Shown here piece after piece: positions 23,520 to 34,200 of a DNA stretch of 64,000 bases. The position numbers were made by a program, and so were the translations under genes. Each line of letters starts with the position of its first letter. The first letter of the stretch is position 1. This DNA comes from Romanomermis culicivorax (Eukaryota > Nematoda > Enoplea > Mermithida > Mermithidae), in contig CAWUHX010000041.1 in assembly GCA_963922205.1 (NCBI GenBank), forward strand, positions 1,364,001 through 1,428,000, written 5' to 3'. The notes below the pieces were generated by a model, which was not told where the DNA came from, made no database searches, and saw only the letters and a list, made by a program, of their open reading frames with translations.

Positions 23520-24888
23520 TTGTTATCCCTTCTCCATGGCCTGACCCCCGAACCCTACCAATTCCGCCCCCGCCAAACACTTCTACCGACCCCCATAAGT
23601 AAGCAAGTCCAAACCCCATCCCATAACTCAACTTCTAAAGTTTTACAGACCGTTCAGATTTCAAACCGGCCACCCCCCCAGCGCAAAACCGCAAAACGAC
23701 AACACCAAAAGCCCCAACACCAAACCGGCCACAACGAAAAAACACAGTACCCCGCTGCCTCCACTAAAACATTCTATTGGCCGATGTTTTGTATTTTTCT
23801 TTGTATAATAATCCCCACATCGTGTAGTGCCCAATTTCAGATGTGTGGAACTTCATTGAGCGGTCACTCAGTCAGCATACCAAAACTTGTATCATGCATG
23901 CCCCCTTCCACAGTAGACAAACCCGTACAAACATTCGGAAAAATCTATATCCCCTCCACTAAGCCCCACATTACAGACGCATACAAATGCAGTGTTCGCA
24001 AACGCAAAATTTGTACTAATACAGGATTTTTTGGATCAAAAGGTATTGTCTTCGACCAAACCGAAATGCAAAATCTAACCCCACATGTTTGTAAGGCAAT
24101 CGTTATAGACAAAGAGCACAATGGTCAGAAATTATACGAAACCCAACCAGGATTTTGGTCAACAAATAACTCCTTAAGCGTAGAATACACATGGTGTTGT
24201 ACAGACCATTGTACCTCGGTCACTAACGTCATCATAGAAATAGGACAAATAGCATCTTGGAATGGAAAATCTATGACAGGTACATTAGGCGACCTGGGGT
24301 CATGCAAACCGACATCAGGTCATTGTGTCACAGCCGACGGATCCATTATCTGGAATGAAACAGCATTTGAAAACTTATGTCCTTTCGAATACAAAATAAC
24401 ACATCCCATCAAACTCACGCAAACACACATGATAATACAAGAGCTACAAGGTGCATTCTCGGTTAAAAATACAGTTTTTTCGAACCCCAATTGCCCAGAA
24501 ATCCAAGACAGCATTCTAACCGAACAAGGCATTTTGGACAAAAGCACCCCACATCGTAACGCATTTTTAACTCCAAAAACCAACGAAACTCATACTACAC
24601 TAAACGATTTTGATGATTTTGAACCCATCAATGCAAAACTAAACTATCTAGCAGACAAAATACAGGAATTCGAAATTCAAAATTTCAAAAACGTATGGAG
24701 TGAATTATGCAGACAGGCGCAGCGTCACCTTGATCTCGTATGGCAAATTTTATGCCTTGATGCAACCCTTGGAGCCCGTGCATTCCTACAGCGAACGGAC
24801 ATAATAGCAGAATTCACAGGAGAAGCCCTCACAGTCTGGCCCTGCAAGCAGGTAAACGCATCCAAAGTCTTTTACAACCATAAAATCA
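23520..24888 (+). pseudogene. Envelope-glycoprotein-like segment
   Basis: First part of the open frame 23520-25463. A proline-rich stretch is followed by a hydrophobic segment that could be a signal peptide (about residues 88-106), then a cysteine-rich region with several NxS/T glycosylation sites and a WCCTDHC motif. The extracellular-looking part continues to about residue 455 of the frame and then passes into integrase-like sequence with no membrane anchor. The pattern suggests a virus-type spike protein captured by an LTR element. Similarity to chuvirus/mononegavirus-type glycoproteins is a weak impression only. Without a transmembrane anchor it is probably a broken remnant. Confidence 0.55.
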
Positions 24889-25463
24889 ACCAAACCTTAG
24901 CCACCCGTATCCGCATGTACATCAATTCAAATCACACTGATTGGGATACTTATCTGCCATACGCCGTCTTTTCGATCAACATTCATAAAAATGATAGCAC
25001 TTCATATCCCCCATTTGAATTACTCCATGGTAGGCAAGCTAATCTGCCGTCAGACGCAGCCTTAAACTTTTTCCCCACGTCCTACATGGTTGATTTAGAT
25101 GATTACGCCCTTCGTGTAAAATCGCATTTCACAGAAGCACTCTCAACCGTGCAGAAAAGTTTGCAAAAAGCCCAAGCCCACTATACCCGTCAGTATAACA
25201 AGCATGCTCAGAACATACATTACACGGCAGGTGATCTTATTCTTTACAAAAATCATTTGTGTAAACAAGGGCTGACTCCCAAATTCCTCCCTTGCCAAAA
25301 CGGACCCTATACAGTTACAAATTTCATGTACCCCAACGTTACACTCAAACACCCCCATAAGAATATCGCCTTTACGGTGCATGTAAACGAGACAACCCCT
25401 TTCTACCCTCGGAAAGCAACTATCAAATCTACCCCCACCCTTCCTCAACCTCGAAAGCCTTGA
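24889..25463 (+). pseudogene. Integrase C-terminal remnant
   Basis: The end of the open frame has typical Ty3/gypsy integrase tail features: a DWDTYLPYAVFSINIHKN block, PPFELLHGRQANLP, then YNKHAQNIHYTAGDLILYKN and a GPYTV strand. The zinc-binding domain and most of the catalytic core are missing. It lies downstream of the glycoprotein-like segment, the reverse of the usual integrase-then-env order. It ends 31 bp before the right LTR. Confidence 0.8.
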
Positions 25464-25481
25464 ACGAGGACGTTCAACTCC

Positions 25482-25494
25482 GGAAGGAGGGAAA
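25482..25494 (+). promoter_or_regulatory. Polypurine tract
   Basis: GGAAGGAGGGAAA directly abuts the TGTAAC start of the right LTR, the expected place for the plus-strand primer. Confidence 0.85.
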
Positions 25495-26379
25495 TGTAAC
25501 ATACCTGCTAAAGCAGTACTGTAAAAATGTAGCATACTGTATGTAATAGACATTTATTAAATATTATTTTATTTTTATCGTCTCAAGGATGTCTGGGATT
25601 CACACCCAAACATTCCTACAAAATTACGTGAAGTACTTTATTTTGATCCGTTCACACCCCGGTAGCCCAATTAAGATGCCCCAATTAATTTGCACAAACG
25701 GCAGCTGTTCCCCTAGAACCTACACTAAACTACACATTCCGCAGCTACCGTAATCCCCCGTAAAAATCGTAAACAACACCTGCACACAGTAAAATACGTA
25801 GAAGCCCCGCCGTACAGTAGTCTCAAGTGTGACAGTAGCGGCGGCCCCACAAAACATGTGTATACAGAGAAACCGATACAGGAAGCATGCACAGAAGCAC
25901 AGAGGTGTGGCCAAGCCCACCGTAGAAAGCAAGTGAAGCACAGAAAGCATACAGTACCAGAAAAGCGTTAGAGAGGCGTAACTAAGTAAGCATAAAAAGC
26001 GTAGCAGGAAACGACGATTGGCGGAAGAAGATGGACAGAAGCTCGACCTCCCGCGACGCCCAGGGAGTGGCCAGAATCGCCATATAAAAGAAGAAGCAAA
26101 GCGTGATTTGATCATTCTTATTCTTGTGGTTTTTCCGTTTTGACTTCCGCGCTCGCCCCGTCTTTATACATTTGCAAGTGGCCGTCTATTCGAAAGCAAC
26201 TTAAACGGAGGCCCCCGTTCGTATTTTTTCGAAGCGCGTTTTATTGTCGACGTTCAAGCGACCGTCGATCGCCGTTGTTCTATTGTAATCGTACGCCCGC
26301 GCCCCGTCCCGTTATTTATCCCCGCCGTATCAACCGATTGGTTAGAAGTAAAGTACCTCACACAAATCTGGTCGTTACA
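25495..26379 (+). repeat. 3' LTR
   Basis: 885 bp, same ends as the 5' LTR, followed by the duplicated ATGA. Confidence 0.93.
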
Positions 26380-26383
26380 ATGA

Positions 26384-28167
26384 TGTTACTGTTGAAAAAC
26401 ATTCTTTTTGAGTTATGTACGAATAACACGTGCAAAAACATAAACAGATATTTTTCACATTATATTTTATTCTATAAAAACCTGCTTTTTCCATTCATCA
26501 AATGGTTGCAAGGAAATACTAAATGCACGCAGCAAAAGAAAATCGAACACGTAAAACATGGAAACATCAGTAGGTACACACAGAACGTGAAATGTTTAGC
26601 TTTGTTCTTGTTTATCATCATTTACTGTAATCAATTTTGTCGTCAAGTCAGCTTGCGATGCTAAGTCTAAAGCGGCCATCCATCTATAATAAAATGTATA
26701 TTTTACGATAGTGTAAGACTAACTGGTCTCCTTCCACTTGAAAAAAATTGACAAACATCTCAGGGCGGTGCGCTCAATAGGATGCAACGCAACACTAAAT
26801 GATGTAACTTCTGTACCAGATAAGCTGGTCTGAAGCACCAGGTAAACGTTCATGTCATTTGTTATCCTATTGGATAACAAATAACAAAAAGGAATTTATT
26901 AGAAACTTGGACAGTTCAATGCCAAATTTTATTCTAGGACTTATCTAAAAAAAGTATAGTCACCAAGACAAGCCTAAAAATCAACTTTGATGGCAATTTG
27001 TCTGTCTTCGACAAGATGTATGTACTGAAAATCTAGTTTCCTACCGCAATCTAGCTTGGCAGCCAGAAAAACGATTCGGCAATCAACTAACTGTCTGGGA
27101 TGGCTACTGCCATATAAACAGGGTTTATCCAGGTAAAAACAGAAACATGCAAGGACTTCGAAATCTTTATCATAGAAATATAATTGAGTTTTACATTCAT
27201 TCTGTGCTAACTTTTAGTTAATCACAAATGCTCATTTCAGAAGTGTATTAGCGATTGATATAGTTTTTCAAATGTTTGGGAAATTGATTCCATATTATTT
27301 TTGGTAGCTCAATCATATTTATCTGATCCTGCTTCAACAATCGGTGCACGAAAGCTTTTCACCGTCTAGCAAGATTTGTATTTAGTAATTAAATCCGAAT
27401 TCACAGACAAACAAGAAAATGGATGTGGATAGCCTATCTTCCTTAAAAAGCGTGCAATTACAACAGCGGCACGGCACCAAATTTTTTTCGTTTTGGAGAA
27501 TTTTTATTCCTTACATGCCGCTTTAAATTTTCCCCTCCTATAGACAATTCAATCTGGAAAATTTTTTCCCGGGCATCCTTCACTCCAAAGCTTTGCTCCC
27601 CTAGCCTATGCCTCCTGCAGATCTATCTACATTTTAATAGAAAAGGAATATTGGTCAACTAAGTTGACTTCATTCAACTTTCTTTGTGGAATATGTGAAT
27701 ATCAGTATGCATACATTGGGACTCCTGTCAGGTTAATTATTAGACGTGCCCCAAGGTGCCCCCCTTTCACTTTCAACGTTAATCAAAACAAAGCCGACCC
27801 AGTTGCTCAGTTCACTAATGATTAACTGCTACTTGTCGTCAGACTTGAAAAACACTAACTACAAGAAAAAAGTCTGATCAATATCAAGTTCAAATAAAAA
27901 TCGACCAGTGATTGTAGGAACCTGACGTTGATTAGACATACTCACAAGGAAATGATGGGGTTCAAGTCCATGTTGCACGAATTTTACAATAAATGCATTC
28001 GATTTTGACGGATCTTTCATCATTTTACATTGTAAGAAAAGATTTACTGCGACGCAGTCCAAGAAGCATCAGAATTTACCATTTCCCTGAGATCAAATTT
28101 TGAATTTTTGGTCAAAACATGGTAGAAAGTTAACGAGATGAATAACTGCATTGGTGGTTAATTTAAC
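26384..28167. other. Intergenic region, no gene recognised
   Basis: AT-rich. The open frame running out of the LTR into flanking DNA to 26664 is a chance fusion. Pyrimidine-rich text at 27480-27620 resembles other gene-free repeat debris here, but no element boundary was found. Confidence 0.4.
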
Positions 28168-28417
28168 TATTGTCTGTTTTTCTTGAAATGCTTCTAAATA
28201 ATGAAAGTGGAAAGTAAGTAGTATTTCAGATTTTCACGATTTTCTGAAAAATAGTAGATCATATAGGACTGGAAATTTGTCAGCATACTGAACTCACGTT
28301 CGACAATTTTTCCAGTGAAAAAAATTACGGTAAGAGCTCTATGTAAACGATTTGGACAATAGTATTGATTTGTGTCACTTTTCTATTTGGAAGCATTTTA
28401 TAAAAAACAGACTATAG
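28168..28417. mobile_element. MITE copy, TATAGTCTG family (near-complete)
   Basis: About 250 bp. Left end TATTGTCTGTTTTTCTTGAAATG, right end CATTTTATAAAAAACAGACTATA. This is the best-preserved copy in the window and can serve as the family reference. Confidence 0.8.
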
Positions 28418-28455
28418 TGGTTAACTGGCACGTACAGATGAGAAAGTGATCACTA

Positions 28456-28550
28456 TAGTAGTTTCTTCTTGAAATGATTGTAAATATTAGGAGTGGGATG
28501 CAAGTAATATTTTTTATTTTTACCTTTTTAAGCTAAACTATATGTCGTAT
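28456..28550. mobile_element. MITE fragment, TATAGTCTG family
   Basis: Left ~95 bp of another copy (CTATAGTAGTTTCTTCTTGAAATGATTGTAAATA, then AGCTAAACTATATGTCGTAT). It is cut off exactly where the 1.08-kb inverted-repeat element begins. Confidence 0.55.
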
Positions 28551-29630
28551 TAGTTTATTAGAAAATGCCCCGATGGGGCAGAAAAAAGGAGAATATACTT
28601 GCTTCGACAGGTGCCATGGTAGAAAAAGAAGTGGACTAGATTTTTGAGAACTTGGGTCAAAGTTGGAAAAAATTCACTTTCTTTATATTGGATTTTCATT
28701 CTTTCTCAAAAAAAATTTTCCATGTCTGTGAAAAAGTATATTCTGCAGCATCGTGCATTTTGTCCTTCAACTGGCATCAACTACAGTAAAATTTTTCTAT
28801 ATGAAAATTATATGCACCTGACTTCAAGTGTAAAGAAATGGTAAACCGATAGCATTCTAACTTCCGACCAATTCAAAACTCCTGCCTTCCACACTAGCTG
28901 AAAAATAGTGAGGGAGGCATATTATAGTCATTTTCAGAACGATAAAGGAACCTGAGGTTCATTGGACTAACCCAACATGAGGATAATCTCAACATCGGGA
29001 TTAAATTGATGATCCTGAGTTTAAGCTATTCACAATGTCCAAATTATTTTCTTCCAATGCACAAATCATACTCACTTCAGGATTAACTAAAACTGAGGTT
29101 TAAGTTCGAGTTTGGGAATCACAGAAATTTTCATATTTATTTGCTTTAGAGACAAGAAAATTATGCGAAACTGTCACTTGATTCCTTTTGTTGACACCAA
29201 ATTCAGTGAAATGTTTAACACCATTGGAAGCAAACATGTGTGAGAGGAGACACGGGGGTACAAATTTCCACAAGGGTTTTGAAACTGGAAAATTTGTTAT
29301 GCAAAAAATTTTTTGGTCAACTTTTTTTGAATTTTTTGTCTCACAAAATGCTAAAACACCAAGGTCCACGCCTGTACTCTCCTAAAAATTTCAGAGATGC
29401 ACATGCTTGGTTGGAAAGTGCGTTGATGCACTGCTGCAGAATATACTTTTTCACAGACATAGACAATTTTTTTGAGAAAGAATGAAAATCCAATATGAAG
29501 AAAGTGAATTTTTTCCAACTTTGACCCAAGTTCTCAAAAATCTAGTCCACTTCTTTTTCTACCATGGCAACTGTCGAAGCAAGTATGTTCTCCTTTATTC
29601 TGTCCCATCGGGGCATTTTCTAATAAACTA
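28551..29630. mobile_element. Element with ~205-bp terminal inverted repeats
   Basis: 28551-28758 and 29426-29630 are inverted copies with a few mismatches. The left begins TAGTTTATTAGAAAATGCCCC and the right ends GGGGCATTTTCTAATAAACTA. The arms include GAACTTGGGTCAAAGTTGG and CTGTGAAAAAGTATATTCTGC and their complements. The 667-bp interior has no coding signal. Probably a non-autonomous DNA transposon; no clear target duplication was seen. Confidence 0.75.
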
Positions 29631-29769
29631 GTTCACCTCTTTTTAGTGGGCCTCAATCATGCACGAAAACTTTCATAGAAGCACATTGAAGTCTTAAATT
29701 TCGTCATCTGCACTCCAAAAAAATAAAAAAACTTCAAGCAATGAATTCTCACTTCCGGCAAAAGTAAAG

Positions 29770-30590
29770 GATGTGTAAACCGCATAGTACTTAAAAAACG
29801 GTGTAAAGATACTGAAAGGTGACCATATCTATTGAATTCCTCATGGTTTAGAATCCTTCAAACCAAAAATCGCAGAAATACCTTTGTTTACACAAATGAC
29901 TTTTTTCGTGTAAACTGACTCCGTCCATTGAATTTCCCATGGTCAGAAACATCTTCCCTCAAAAATCGCAGAAATACATTTGTTTACACTCAATATGAAT
30001 TGATGTGTAAAGTGATCACTTTCATTAGATTCCCAGTGGTCGAAAACCCCTCCCACAAAAAAACTCACGAAAACAGGCTTGGTTAAATCCGGAATAATTC
30101 TTTTGTTTGAAGTGACGCATCCATTGAATTCCCCGTAGTCGAAAACCCTTCCATAAAAATCACGAAAATACGCTTGTTTACACCCGCGATAGTTTTTTTT
30201 GTAAGATGATCGCATTCATCAAATTCTCCGTGATCGAAAACCCCGCCCACCGGGAAATCACGAAAATACGTTTGTTTACAACCGGGATAAGTTTCTGTGT
30301 AAAGTGATCGCATTCATTAAGTTTCCCGTGGTAGAAAACCCCTTCCATCAATGAATCACGAAAATACGTTTGTTTACACACGGGATAATTTTTGGTGTAA
30401 AGTGATCACATTCATTGAATTCCTCGTCGTCGAAAATTCCCTCCACAAGAAAATTACGGCAGTACGCTTGTTTAGACCGTGGATAATTTATTTGTGTAAA
30501 GTGAGGACGTCTATTGAATTCCCCGCAGTCGAAAACCCTTGCAGCCCAAAAATCCCAATAAGGCTACAGGTTTATTTGAAACGGCTAAAA
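29770..30590 (+). repeat. Tandem array, ~97-bp unit, about eight copies
   Basis: The anchor GAAATAC(a/g)TTTGTTTACAC recurs near 29875, 29971, 30069, 30164, 30262, 30360, 30459 and, degraded, 30557. Spacing is therefore 95-99 bp. Each unit also has TGTAAAGTGATC, CATTGAATTCCCC and GTCGAAAACCC(t/c). GTTTACAC and the following GTGTAAA form a short hairpin in most units. Non-coding; the frames through it are not protein-like. Confidence 0.8.
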
Positions 30591-31067
30591 AATTAGTAGT
30601 GCATTATGCTGCAAAAACATTTTTTTGAACCCATAAGTATTATTTGACGAAATTGGGGAATTTGGAGTTTTCCGGGACTTTGGACAACCATATAATTGAA
30701 CTGAGGCCATATTTCAAAAAAATAAAAAATCGCATTTGAGATTGCACCCCCAAGATGCTTAGGCCGAAGTATAGAGGTTGGATATGGCACACCCATTGCT
30801 GGGCATGGTGGAACTGGGCGGCCTCAAAAAGTGCGTTTTTTACCTGTTTTTGGGGCCCCACCGAGCACCACTTGCAGATAGAGGCGAAATGACAGAAGGC
30901 ACCCCATAGTTTGCCCCTATGCCCGATATTATGCAAAAAACCCGAAGGTTCTAGCTCTTACCGTTTTGGCTCTAGAGGGGGGGGACATGAAATTTGGGGG
31001 CCAAGTATATTATAGGTTGACGCTGTCGCGCCACCTATGATAAGACGGACAATGTGCTAGTCTCCTT

Positions 31068-31188
31068 CCATGACCATTTTTCAGTAAAAAATCCTACAGT
31101 AAAAGCTTTGTGTAAACAACTTTGAGCTCGGTACTACTTTTTTGCTGTTTTTCTCACGAGTGTTTTATAAAAAACTGACTTTGTATAG
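31068..31188. mobile_element. MITE fragment, TATAGTCTG family (right half)
   Basis: Contains CAGTAAAAAATCCTACAGTAAAAGC and ends TGTTTTATAAAAAACTGACTTTGTATAG. The left half is missing. It lies just 3' of the FGD-like gene. Confidence 0.5.
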
Positions 31189-31224
31189 TGGAGTTCATCC
31201 ACTGCTCCTAGATGAAACCCGCTC

Positions 31225-34200
31225 TTACTGTGCACTATCATTTTCGTTATTCGCTCTAAAGTAGTACGTCACATTGGGCCTAATCAATTTGAATATTAAA
31301 TTGTTGGCCTGTCGGCTAAAAACCGAGGCGTCGGTTTTCGGATCGATCAACGCGACTTCGCAACCAGGTAAAATGAGTGAGGATCGTGCGTTATCATCCT
31401 GACAAAGTTAGAAAAAATGTGAATAATTTTAATACGAAAGAAAACTTTTCGTTACTTTTATATCCCTGAAACAGTATAATACATAGTCGGCGCGTAATGC
31501 AAAATATCTCGTCGACCATTGAGAAGTTTTGGCATTCCGAAAATCGAGGTAACCATTTAGGACGCAGTCATCGGTAGGTTTTACCTAAAAAGCATGTAAA
31601 CAGAAACTTTTTGGACTATGTTTCAACATTTTTGGAGAGGAATTACGTATGCATGCGTAAAAACGAACAAGAGATTATCCTTCATTCTACTATGCACATT
31701 TTGATGATGATTGTATTGTTCAGATGTTACTGAACACATTGCGAATAAATCATTACCTACTATTTTCACGAAAAACGACTTTCAACAATTTATTTCAGTA
31801 ATTCTCTGATTCATAAAACTGGAAATCATAATCAGCAACCACCATCTACATTCTATCAATTTTTCGATTTTAGAGTGCATTAAGATCATTAGAATACTTT
31901 GAAATATAAGTTAAGCATCCTAGTTAAAATTACCGGTTCAGAAAATTTCAGTTCTTTTTTTTCGTCGTTTTGCGGCTGAGTGATAGTTCTTCGGTTCAAA
32001 TAAGCATTTTCGGCACAATCTAGACACACTATTTGCTTCAATTTGTTATCGGATGAGATCAAATTATCGCATGGCGACTTCTTGACGCATTTTTTACACA
32101 TAGGCTAGAAGAATAAAATAATGTCCACAGTACAACCAAACAAATCCCCTACGGTAAAAAATACGAGCATGAAAATTTTGAGAAACTTTTTACACCGTAC
32201 TGCATGTGGAAAGCGGGAGATTAAAAACGACAGCGAAGTGAAGTAGCATAATTTTTTTACCAGTTCACAAATGGAGCACGAAACTTCTCGATTCAGAAAT
32301 CTGAACGAGGACTTGCACTTCGAACAGCACTTTCTGACTCCTGGAGAGCTATCGCAGCTGTCACTAAAATCGGCACCTAACGAATTCGTAGGCGATGGTA
32401 ACTAAAGTAAAAATGCAAGTTTCAAATCAGTGAAGTTTACTGAACTTCGAATAACTGATCTTGAACATCAGCAGCAATGTGGAAGCGTTTAAGTACAGTG
32501 ACAGTTACCCAAGTTACTCTGATTAATCATTCATTCGAGAAAGCTAGAAATATCAGGAATTCAGAACTCACTAGCTTCTGTGCAGCAAAAACGACATTTT
32601 TAGTTTCACCATGGTGCATATAACAGTAAGCGTGAAAAACCTACTGTATTGAAACTATCCTTCCGAATCCGATAACTTTTAATGCACGACCATAACGTTT
32701 CTAGCCATTCCGATTTTTCCGAGATACTTTTAGCTCCCAATTTCACACGTTTGGTTTTCGATCGCAAATGGAATGAGTATTCGTGTTCCAAATCGTCGCC
32801 TTCCAATAAAGTCAATTCGTCAAGTTGGAAAACTGTCCTCAATTTGTATTTGGAGAACGGCACTGATCGGTCGCTGCACAGTAAAAGTAAGTCGTTGAAC
32901 TGAAAGAAAATGCGTAAGAAAGTAGAGTATAAAAATGAACATAAATTATGTATTACCTTCAAGATAGGAAAGTAAAAATATGAGTGTCAATTTCGCTATT
33001 GTATATACTTTCACAAACAATGATAGACTTGACTGAATCAATGTCGGCTACAGTAAATGACAATGGGGTAACAACAAAACGGTAGCAGGTTGTAACAGAG
33101 ATTACTATAGTTCATTTTTCTCGAAATGCTTGCAAATAATAAGAGTGGAAAGTAATTAGTATTTCAAATTTTTGCGATTTACTACTAAACCATGAGTCAC
33201 ATAGGACTGCAATTTAGTGAGCACACTCAATTAACCTTTAAAATTTTTTTGAATAAAAAAGTTCTATCGTAAAAGCTTTGAATGAACGAGGATAGGGCAA
33301 ATTTTTGTCATTTTTTGATTTACAAACATTTTATAAAAAACGGATTATAGAATCAGAACGAGCACAACGTCCCTTTTCCTTATTTTTTTATTTTTTATAT
33401 TTTTACCTTGTACTTTTTATATTTTGTATTTTTTACTTTTTACACTTTCAATCTTTTCCATACTTTATATTTTACTTTTACTATAGTTATTAGTTGTAAA
33501 GTTGCCAATAAATTTTTAAAATTCATCTTGCTGGCGAATTATTACCATTTAAATTTAAAAGCCTGTCCAAATTCAACTAGAAAATATAATGCATTCAAAA
33601 TTTATGATTACACTTGAATCAACAAGAAAATTAGGACAAAAGTGGGAAATTGATTTTTGTGACGCTTTTATTTCCTATTTGAATTCAGAGCATTTTCTTC
33701 AATTTCTTTGAGTTTTTTTCGAAATTTCTATAAATTTGTAAGGTGCTCAAATACCGTGAAATTGAGAGTTTGCATTGAACGCCGTAAAATAGTCAGCATA
33801 GAACATTATAGAATAAAGTTAGAGCAATCTTGAAACTTAGTATAGAAAATAATACCTTTTTTGATGTCTACAATTCTGCGCGTTTAGATGACACATTTCA
33901 TGAATAGTATTTTATAAATTTTTAGGAAAGATATATTGCATTAGATTCGCCGCATTACCAAAAATAGCATTCGATCTTGTTTATCGCCGCTACGCCCGGA
34001 AATTTTGGTCAAACGGCCCTTTTTGACCAATTCCCTGCACGGCGTGACCAATCCTTGAAGTTGGTTGCCCAACTGTTCCTGTATCTCGATGACATCCCTG
34101 TACTTGTCCTAAATTTTGGATAAAATAGTTATTCGCATAGACTAGCCATTCAAAATACTCGAAAAACGGTCATTTACAAGTTTCTTCATCATGTCGTTAG

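Larger units (their letters stand above)
20895..26379 (+). mobile_element. Ty3/gypsy-type LTR retrotransposon, internally deleted
   Basis: A 5,485-bp element flanked by ATGA on both sides (20891-20894 and 26380-26383), a 4-bp target duplication. The two 885-bp LTRs begin TGTAAC and end GTTACA and differ at about a dozen positions (about 1.4%), so insertion was recent. Inside are a gag-like frame with four CCHC knuckles, a glycoprotein-like segment and an integrase C-terminal segment. Protease, reverse transcriptase and RNase H motifs are absent. Mobility would need proteins from a related intact element. All coding parts lie in one reading frame, interrupted by TAG at 22956 and TAA at 23403. 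Confidence 0.93.

Noticed and set aside
27940..27990. GGGGTTCAAGTCC, like the T-loop of a tRNA
   Set aside because: No matching acceptor stem, D-arm or A box could be drawn around it.
29943..30381. Overlapping minus-strand frames that look like repeated protein
   Set aside because: They are translations of the 97-bp tandem units, in shifting frames with no common reading frame along the array.
29770..30590. Considered as a CRISPR-like array
   Set aside because: The units diverge along their whole length with no conserved repeat and unique spacer pattern, and the DNA is animal.
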